Shown: positions 1 through 5,171 of the stretch, piece after piece
Layout of the letters: every line of letters begins with the position of its first letter
Position numbering within the stretch: the first letter of the stretch is position 1
Source: CALKKN01 sp041571375
Lineage (GTDB): Bacteria > Pseudomonadota > Gammaproteobacteria > Xanthomonadales > SZUA-36
NCBI GenBank assembly: GCA_041571375.1
Contig: JBFFUJ010000118.1
Coordinates: 1-7,714 of the forward strand
DNA: 7,714 bases
Direction: 5' to 3'
Position numbers and translations under genes: made by a program
Notes under the pieces: model-generated
Told to the model about the DNA's origin: nothing
The model's database searches: none
What the model saw: only the letters and a program-made list of their open reading frames with translations

Positions 1-43
1 AAAGTGCCGGAGTAGCTTACTCTGGCACTTTACTCTGACCCCG
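1..43 (+). repeat. Palindromic REP-like repeat, copy 1 (left end cut by window)
   Basis: Bases 1-14 pair with 18-31 to give a 14-bp stem with one G-T wobble (G9/T23) and a three-base loop. The right arm continues as ACTCTGACCCC to base 42; its partner arm would lie to the left of the window. The sequence matches the reverse complement of the repeat at 5105-5157 except for a four-base loop and one T/C change, so the two copies are in opposite orientation. Arms of the GGGGTCAGAGTAAA type are, as I recall, common intergenic palindromes in gammaproteobacteria and often lie near REP-associated (RAYT, Y1-type) transposases; no such transposase is in this window. Confidence 0.8.
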
Positions 44-60
44 TGTTATGCCGTGTTACG
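41..60 (+). repeat. 10-bp tandem repeat next to repeat copy 1
   Basis: CCGTGTTATG at 41-50 is followed directly by CCGTGTTACG at 51-60, differing at one base. It joins the edge of the palindromic repeat to the leader of the phospholipase D gene. A TTGACG at 68-73 resembles a -35 box, but no convincing -10 follows at the right distance. Confidence 0.5.
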
Positions 61-98
61 GCCTCGGTTGACGGATCAAATAGTGCTAAGGTAGCGCG

Positions 99-1655
99 AT
101 GCGCGCCGCCGAGTTTATTGCCCTGTTTCTGTGCCTCCTGCTGTCCGCCTGCGTCAGCCTGCCCGAGAACTTCGAGCGTGAGCAGGCCTGGAAACTCGAC
201 GGCAGCGACTCCGGCATCGCAGAGTTGCTGGAGGACGATTTCGCGGCGCATCCCGGGCACAGCGGCTCCTATCCGCTGAGCGATGGGATGGAGGCGCTGG
301 CGGCCCGCATCCTGTTGGCCCGGGCGGCGGAGAAATCCCTGGATCTGCAGTACTACATCTGGCACCCGGACATCGCGGGCCGGATCCTGGTAAAGGAGCT
401 GCTGGATGCCGCTGACCGCGGCGTGCGCGTCCGCCTGCTGCTGGACGATCTCGGGGTCGGGGCCGCCGACGACGAGGGATTCCTGCTGCTGGACAGCCAC
501 CCGAACGTGAGCGTCCACCTGTTCAACCCGATCGCGCTGCGCGGCGCGCGCACCCTGGGACTGCTGGCCGATCCGCTGCGCCTCAACCAGCGCATGCACA
601 ACAAGTCCATGACGGCCGACAACCTGGTGACGGTGGTCGGCGGCCGCAACATCGGCAACGAGTATTTCTCGCTGGATGAACTGGTCAACTTCGCGGACAT
701 GGACGTGCTGGCCGTCGGCCCGGTGGTGGACCAGGTCAGCGATGCCTTCGACATTTACTGGAACAGCGCGGCCGCATTCCCCATCAGCGCCTTTCACGAA
801 GAAGGGCGGTCCACGGACCAACTGGCCCGGGCTCGCCGGGAGCTGCACGCATACGTCGCCACCCATGGAGATCCCTATTACGAGGTGATGCGGGCCACAC
901 CGCTCGGGATCGACGTCGGGCGACGCGCGGTCGATCTTTACTGGGGCGAAGTCAACGCGCTGTACGACTTGCCGGAAAAGGTCCTGGGCGAGGAAACCGA
1001 CCTGCTGCTGCAGCAACTGAACAGTCTCATCGGCCAGGTTCAGCAGGACATGCTGATCATCTCGCCCTACTTCGTTCCCGGCAAGGAAGGCACGGCGGAA
1101 CTCGTGGCAGCCGCGCAGCGCGGCATACGCGTGCGCGTTTTCACGAATTCCCTGGCCGCCACCGACGTGGCCGCGGTGCACGCCGGCTACAAGAAATCGC
1201 GGCGCGATCTGCTCGAGGGCGGCGTTGAATTGTACGAAATGATGCCGACGCTGAATGCCGATGAGGATGCGCGGCGGAAAGCCTCGTATTCCGGCTCCTC
1301 CGGGGCCAGCCTGCACGCCAAAATGTTCGTGATCGATCGGCAGCGCCTTTTTATCGGCTCGATGAACCTCGACCCGCGCTCGATCGACATTAATACCGAG
1401 ATCGGCCTTCTGATCGACAGCCCGGAACTGGCGTCCAGCCTGCTTGACCGCTTCGAATCGCGACACGACAAGGCCTTCTACGAAGTACGGCTCGAACCGA
1501 AAGACCCTGGCCGACCGGACGGGAGCCAGCGCCTGGTCTGGACGGAGCATAACGACGGCCGGTCGATCCGCTACACCAAGGAGCCCAGGACCACCTTCTG
1601 GCAACGATTCGGGGTCGGTTTCATCAGCCTGTTCCCGGTCGACTCCCAGCTTTGA
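99..1655 (+). CDS. ClsC (YmdC)-like phospholipase D superfamily lipoprotein, probable cardiolipin synthase
   Basis: This 518-residue protein has the two HKD motifs of the phospholipase D superfamily: H167-x-K169-x4-D174 and H406-x-K408-x4-D413, each followed by its conserved glycine/asparagine stretch (GGRNIG at 181-186, GSMNLDPRS at 420-428). The spacing, the YFVP segment (324-327), the SLAATDVAAVHAGY block (351-364) and the C-terminal TTFWQRFGVGF...FPV end follow E. coli ClsC/YmdC. ClsC makes cardiolipin from phosphatidylglycerol and phosphatidylethanolamine through a covalent phospho-histidine. A short hydrophobic leader ends in the lipobox L15-S16-A17-C18 with Val at +2, so a lipoprotein sorted to the outer membrane is predicted. 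The start is firm: an in-frame TAA lies at 87-89, AAGG precedes the ATG by seven bases, and the next Met is residue 64. Both active sites are intact. The exact substrate (cardiolipin synthesis or phospholipid hydrolysis) is inferred from family. Confidence 0.93.
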   Translation: MRAAEFIALFLCLLLSACVSLPENFEREQAWKLDGSDSGIAELLEDDFAAHPGHSGSYPLSDGMEALAARILLARAAEKSLDLQYYIWHPDIAGRILVKELLDAADRGVRVRLLLDDLGVGAADDEGFLLLDSHPNVSVHLFNPIALRGARTLGLLADPLRLNQRMHNKSMTADNLVTVVGGRNIGNEYFSLDELVNFADMDVLAVGPVVDQVSDAFDIYWNSAAAFPISAFHEEGRSTDQLARARRELHAYVATHGDPYYEVMRATPLGIDVGRRAVDLYWGEVNALYDLPEKVLGEETDLLLQQLNSLIGQVQQDMLIISPYFVPGKEGTAELVAAAQRGIRVRVFTNSLAATDVAAVHAGYKKSRRDLLEGGVELYEMMPTLNADEDARRKASYSGSSGASLHAKMFVIDRQRLFIGSMNLDPRSIDINTEIGLLIDSPELASSLLDRFESRHDKAFYEVRLEPKDPGRPDGSQRLVWTEHNDGRSIRYTKEPRTTFWQRFGVGFISLFPVDSQL

Positions 1656-1920
1656 TGACCACAGGCAGGAAACTTCGAATGGACCAAAAAGAGCAACTCG
1701 TGTGAGGCTTCAATGGAGCCGAAGGCGACCCGCCGCACCCGGTTGGGTGAGTCGAGCGAAGCGAGCGGCACCAGAGGGGGCGTGCGCATATTGCATGCCG
1801 TCGAGCGCAGCCGGTTTTCGCCGAAGGCGAAAGAAGGGAAGAGCAGGCAATGCAGCTGGTGCGGTTTCGCCGAAGGCGAAGAAGCGCCTGCGGAATGCCG
1901 TAGCTCGTGAGACTCCTTAA
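1656..1920. repeat. Hairpin-rich intergenic spacer with repeated TTCGCC-GAA-GGCGAA stem-loops
   Basis: No convincing gene is seen here. Two near-identical stem-loops occur 49 bases apart: 1816-1832 (7-bp stem, GAA loop) and 1866-1880 (6-bp stem, same loop), each followed by GAAG. A further short palindrome-like stretch, GAGCGAAGCGAGC, lies around 1754-1766. A loose direct repeat, CTCGTGTGAGGCT (1697-1709) and CTCGTGAGACT (1904-1914), flanks the cluster. Open frames cross the region but have no ribosome site and are rich in Arg, Lys, Glu and Ser, as expected from repeated GC-rich hairpins. It may be a dispersed intergenic repeat element, or a leader or attenuating structure for the gene starting at 1921. 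There is no T-tract typical of an intrinsic terminator. Confidence 0.55.
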
Positions 1921-4656
1921 ATGTCGACGCGGCTGAAAACCTGGTCCCTGCGCCTGCTGAAGTGGGCCATCGTCATCGAGCTGGCCTGGCTGGTGCTCCT
2001 GAATGCGCTGCTGGCGCTGCCACTGACGCAGGACGTGATCAACATGATCCGCCCGGAAAAGTTTTTCGTGCGCTGGGAGCGGGCCTGGACCCCCTACCCC
2101 GCCCGCCTGCACGTCACCCGCGCCTACGCCAACGGCAATTCGCGATCGCAGGTCTGGGCATTCGAGGCCGAAAGCGTATCCGGCTCGATCGCCGTGTTGC
2201 CGCTGATACTCAAGCAGGTCTGGATCAGCAACGTGGAAGGCCGCGACCTCGATTTCCGCATGCGCCCGCGGCTGAAACCGGACCGGGATTACACCGCAAT
2301 CGAAGCCTGGTTCCCGGAAATCGACGGGCGCGAGGTGACGCCAGCCGTACCGCCACCACCGCAGAAGCGGTGGCCCTGGAACATCTCGGTCGACGGCATC
2401 GAAGTCAGCGGCAAGGTGGGGTACTGGATCTACAACATGCAGGGCAGCGCCGAGGCCGACGTCCAGGCCAAGCTGAATTACCGCTCCGGCGGCGGTCCGC
2501 TGGAATTGGATGTCCACACGATGGATCTGAAGCTCGAACCGATGTACCTGAACCACGACCACGACGTGTTCCAGCAGGGACGGATTCGGGGTTCGATGGG
2601 GTTTGCACCATTCCGGCCCCGTGAAGACAAGGGACTGAAGTTGCTCGACTACCTGCTGCTGGACGTCGAGATGGAACTCGACTCGAAGAGCCTCGCCTTC
2701 GTCGACCTGTTCCTGCTCAACTTCGAGGGCATCAACGTCAATGGCACGGGTCAGGTGTCGGGACGGTTGAACTTCGACCGGGGCTGGGTTCGGGACGGGA
2801 CCGACTTGCTCGTCGACGCCGACGACCTGGACGTGCGGGTGCTGACGGCTGAAATCAGTGGCGCCGGCACCATCGGTTTGAGCATGGGTCAGAATCCCGA
2901 GGGCGATATGTCGCTGGAATTTGACTTTCGCGACCTCGCCGTGCAGCACGAGCAGGACGGAGCGGCCTTCCTGACCGGCGAGCAGCTGTCGTTCCGGATT
3001 GGCGGCGACGGCAAGATCATGCCAGACCTCGATTCGGTGAACATGAGCCGCAGGATCGATCTGGAGCTCGAGGAGCTGACGGTGCCGGACCTCGCACTGT
3101 TGCAGCGCTACGTGCCGCGCAAGTGGCCGCTCACCCTGCATGGCGGCGACGGCACACTGGCAGGGACGGTACAGGTCGCACCCACGCAGTTGCAGATCGA
3201 CCTGCGACTGGGCTCGGACAACGCCGATATGGGCTTGAATCAGTACCGCTTCGAGACCAACCTCGATGCGGCATTGCGGCTCGACAATCCCGATCTGGTG
3301 AATCAGCGCACGGCCGTGGACGGCACCACCATCGCGCTGACCAACGCGCACCTCATGCGCGACGGCGACCGCGCGCCAGAGGACTGGTCCGCATCGCTGG
3401 TCCTGAATCGCGGTGAATTCAGCCTCATTTCCAGCGAGGCCAAGCAGGATGAGGAGAATGTGGTCGACCTGCTGCGGCTGATGGCCGAACGAGAGATGCA
3501 GGACATCGTCGGCGAGTCCAACGGCCGCTTCGACTTCGACGCGGCCGTGTCCAGCCTGGCCTGGATCGGCGTGCTGCTGGACGGCAGCTACCGGTCCGAT
3601 TTCAGCGGCCACGCGATCATTACGGGCACCGCGAACCTGGCCAACGGGTTACCCGCGCCGGGAACCGACGTCACGGTCACTTCGGACCGCCTGGCCGTGG
3701 GCATCCTCGATTACCTCGTCACCGGCGATGGCCGCATCGACCTGTTGGTCGACGAGGGGGGAGAACTCCCCGACTGGCGCTTTGACCTGGCGCTACGTGA
3801 TGCGGGCATGCGGCGCCGTAACGAGGATCAGACGTACATAAAGGATGTGGAGTTGAACCTGGCGGCCCTGGTGCCGGATGTCAGCTTCGACCCGGACCGC
3901 GAGCGCCGATTCGCCATGCAGTTCAGAATCCCCGCTGCACGCATCACCGACATGGCCGTATTCAACAGCCACCTGCCGCCGGATTCGCCTTTCCGCTTCA
4001 CCGGAGGCGAAGCCGATCTGACCGCGGAGATAGCGCTGCAGCACGACGATGCGGACGGCTGGCTGCGCCTGAAGGCCGACGATATCGACGGCCTGCTGGA
4101 GGATCAGCAAATCGAGGCCGACCTCGACATGGACATCAGCCTGGTTGGTGGCGTCCCGAACGAAATGTTCTTCGATTTCAGCGGATCCACCGTACTGCTG
4201 GACGGCGTGCGAATCGCGGGGGAACGTCAGGAATTCACGGAGGAAGACTGGTCAGCCCAATTGCTGTTGGACCGTGCCGAAACCACGTGGGTGCAGCCGC
4301 CGGAAATAGAGGTTGACGCCCGGTTGAACGTCAGTGATTCCAGACCCTTCGTGGCACTCTTCAACAATACCGGCTGGAAGCCGAAGGCTCTGACCCGGGC
4401 CATGACCGTCGAGGACATCGAGGGCGACGGACGCCTGGTGGTGAAAGAGAACCAGGTTCGAATTCAACACGCCCAACTTCACGGCGATACCATGGAAATC
4501 CGGGCCAAGGGCATCATCGCCGATCCGTCGGGCGACGGCGTGGTGTATGCACGGTACAAGGACCTGGATGCGACGATCCGCTTCCGGAACGGCAGGAAGT
4601 CACTCGACCTGATCAAGCCACTGGAAAAATTCGAACAATACGAACTGCCGCCTTGA
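1921..4656 (+). CDS. AsmA/TamB-like large periplasmic protein with N-terminal membrane anchor
   Basis: The 911-residue product starts with a basic segment and one membrane helix (about residues 12-35) with no obvious signal peptidase site. The rest is predicted to lie in the periplasm. It consists of long runs of alternating hydrophobic and polar residues rich in Asp, Gly, Leu and Val, such as EGINVNGTGQVSGRLNF and a C-terminal GDGRLVV...DTMEIRAKG stretch (about 834-863). This is the look of AsmA, YhdP, YdbH and TamB proteins, whose repeated beta strands form a groove thought to carry phospholipid between membranes. A proline run (144-147) separates an N-terminal module from the main body. 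I cannot name a subfamily. The ATG follows directly on an in-frame TAA at 1918-1920, so no longer form is possible; the ribosome site is weak (only GTGAG nearby). It follows the phospholipase D-like gene on the same strand, so a shared envelope-lipid role is plausible but inferred. Confidence 0.75.
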   Translation: MSTRLKTWSLRLLKWAIVIELAWLVLLNALLALPLTQDVINMIRPEKFFVRWERAWTPYPARLHVTRAYANGNSRSQVWAFEAESVSGSIAVLPLILKQVWISNVEGRDLDFRMRPRLKPDRDYTAIEAWFPEIDGREVTPAVPPPPQKRWPWNISVDGIEVSGKVGYWIYNMQGSAEADVQAKLNYRSGGGPLELDVHTMDLKLEPMYLNHDHDVFQQGRIRGSMGFAPFRPREDKGLKLLDYLLLDVEMELDSKSLAFVDLFLLNFEGINVNGTGQVSGRLNFDRGWVRDGTDLLVDADDLDVRVLTAEISGAGTIGLSMGQNPEGDMSLEFDFRDLAVQHEQDGAAFLTGEQLSFRIGGDGKIMPDLDSVNMSRRIDLELEELTVPDLALLQRYVPRKWPLTLHGGDGTLAGTVQVAPTQLQIDLRLGSDNADMGLNQYRFETNLDAALRLDNPDLVNQRTAVDGTTIALTNAHLMRDGDRAPEDWSASLVLNRGEFSLISSEAKQDEENVVDLLRLMAEREMQDIVGESNGRFDFDAAVSSLAWIGVLLDGSYRSDFSGHAIITGTANLANGLPAPGTDVTVTSDRLAVGILDYLVTGDGRIDLLVDEGGELPDWRFDLALRDAGMRRRNEDQTYIKDVELNLAALVPDVSFDPDRERRFAMQFRIPAARITDMAVFNSHLPPDSPFRFTGGEADLTAEIALQHDDADGWLRLKADDIDGLLEDQQIEADLDMDISLVGGVPNEMFFDFSGSTVLLDGVRIAGERQEFTEEDWSAQLLLDRAETTWVQPPEIEVDARLNVSDSRPFVALFNNTGWKPKALTRAMTVEDIEGDGRLVVKENQVRIQHAQLHGDTMEIRAKGIIADPSGDGVVYARYKDLDATIRFRNGRKSLDLIKPLEKFEQYELPP

Positions 4657-4706
4657 GCCTGTCCGGCATGCTGTGGTCAGCTGCCGGATCAAGACCCTCA
4701 AAGCGC

Positions 4707-4732
4707 GGATACCCGGATCCCTTCGGGCATCC
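4707..4732. terminator. Imperfect hairpin between convergent genes, possible bidirectional terminator
   Basis: GGATACCCG (4707-4715) pairs with CGGGCATCC (4724-4732) over nine positions with one A/C mismatch and an eight-base loop. It lies 50 bases after the AsmA-like stop and 17 bases after the stop of the minus-strand small gene, where a shared terminator is expected. No T-tract follows on either strand, so classic intrinsic termination is doubtful. ATCAAGACCC (4688-4697) and ATCCAAGACCC (4729-4739) form a near-direct repeat around it, so a small repeat element is an alternative. Confidence 0.35.
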
Positions 4733-4749
4733 AAGACCCGTCGCCCGGC

Positions 4750-5061
4750 TCAGCCTTCCTGGTTGCAGGGATGCGGCCGCACGTAGGTCACGAAGAAGCC
4801 CTGCAAATCGCCGTCTTCGATGTATATGTCGAGATCCTTGAAGTCCCAGCCCTGCTCCTGTGCCGTACGATGGGTTTCGGACAGCTTCTTGGCGCTGCCT
4901 TTCTGACGGCTGCCCGACTTGTCGGGCACGAACACGGTCGAAGCCTGGGTCTCGGGGCAGCGCTTCGGACCCGGGGTGCTGGCGTCGTCATCGTCCTGCT
5001 CAGCGAGGGCCGTTGGCGCCGCCAGCGCAGCGAATAACAGGGCAAACAGAATCTTGTTCAT
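4750..5061 (-). CDS. Small secreted protein of unknown function with two cysteines
   Basis: I do not recognise the family. The 103-residue product begins with a clear Sec signal peptide: MNK, a hydrophobic core, and an Ala-Leu-Ala site cutting after residue 20. The mature protein of about 83 residues opens with an acidic EQDDDD run, has a basic stretch (about 47-60) and ends in alternating aromatic and charged residues (DLDIYIEDGDLQGFFVTYV). Cys35 and Cys99 sit near the two ends and could form a disulfide in the periplasm. An AGGAG ribosome site lies eight bases before the ATG. The gene follows the porin gene on the same strand, about 110 bases downstream and across a palindromic repeat, so it may be the tail of that operon or have its own promoter. 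The alternate frames over it lack a comparable start signal and leader. Confidence 0.85.
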   Translation of the reverse strand: MNKILFALLFAALAAPTALAEQDDDDASTPGPKRCPETQASTVFVPDKSGSRQKGSAKKLSETHRTAQEQGWDFKDLDIYIEDGDLQGFFVTYVRPHPCNQEG

Positions 5062-5069
5062 GTCGTGAT

Positions 5070-5074
5070 CTCCT
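5070..5074 (-). promoter_or_regulatory. Shine-Dalgarno site AGGAG for the small secreted protein
   Basis: On the minus strand AGGAG precedes the ATG at 5061 by eight bases. It is the strongest ribosome site in the window and fixes both frame and start of the small gene. Confidence 0.8.
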
Positions 5075-5082
5075 GGTTGGGA

Positions 5083-5116
5083 TGTGCGGGGTCAGAGTAT
5101 GTGCGGGGTCAGGGTA
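5083..5116 (+). repeat. 17-bp tandem duplication of the outer palindrome arm
   Basis: TGTGCGGGGTCAGAGTA (5083-5099) is followed at once by TGTGCGGGGTCAGGGTA (5100-5116), with one mismatch (A5096/G5113). The second unit is the left arm of the palindrome at 5105-5157; the first is an extra solo arm. It sits nine bases before the ribosome site of the small secreted protein, in its leader. Confidence 0.85.
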
Positions 5117-5157
5117 AAGTGCCAGAGTTGGTTACTCCGGCACTTTACTCTGACCCC
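5105..5157. repeat. Palindromic REP-like repeat, copy 2
   Basis: GGGGTCAGGGTAAAGTGCC at 5105-5123 pairs with 5139-5157, and pairing continues inward to about 5128/5134, giving a stem of about 24 pairs with one G-T wobble (5113/5149) and one A/C mismatch (5124/5138) on the plus strand. On the minus strand the latter becomes a G-T wobble, as in copy 1 on the plus strand, which fixes the relative orientation as inverted. It lies 14 bases after the porin stop codon and before the small secreted-protein gene. It may slow 3' exonuclease decay or cause partial termination between them. No T-tract follows on the minus strand. Confidence 0.85.
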
Positions 5158-5171
5158 AAGTTTCAAATTTC

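Noticed and set aside
68..92. Possible promoter with TTGACG before the PLD-like gene
   Set aside because: No -10 hexamer at 16-18 bases from it; such a position would fall on the ribosome site.
30..1604. 524-codon open frame on the minus strand opposite the PLD-like gene
   Set aside because: It is His-, Gln- and Val-rich with no recognisable motif, and lies wholly opposite a gene with both HKD motifs. It is a shadow of GC-biased third codon positions.
1713..1910. 65-codon plus-strand open frame in the hairpin-rich spacer
   Set aside because: No ribosome site, and its composition follows from the repeated hairpins; treated as a repeat region instead.
1624..3612. 662-codon open frame on the minus strand opposite the AsmA-like gene
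   Set aside because: No signal, membrane or family features; rich in Gln, His and Val as expected from the complement of Leu/Asp-rich codons. The opposite strand has a membrane anchor and coherent beta-rich protein.
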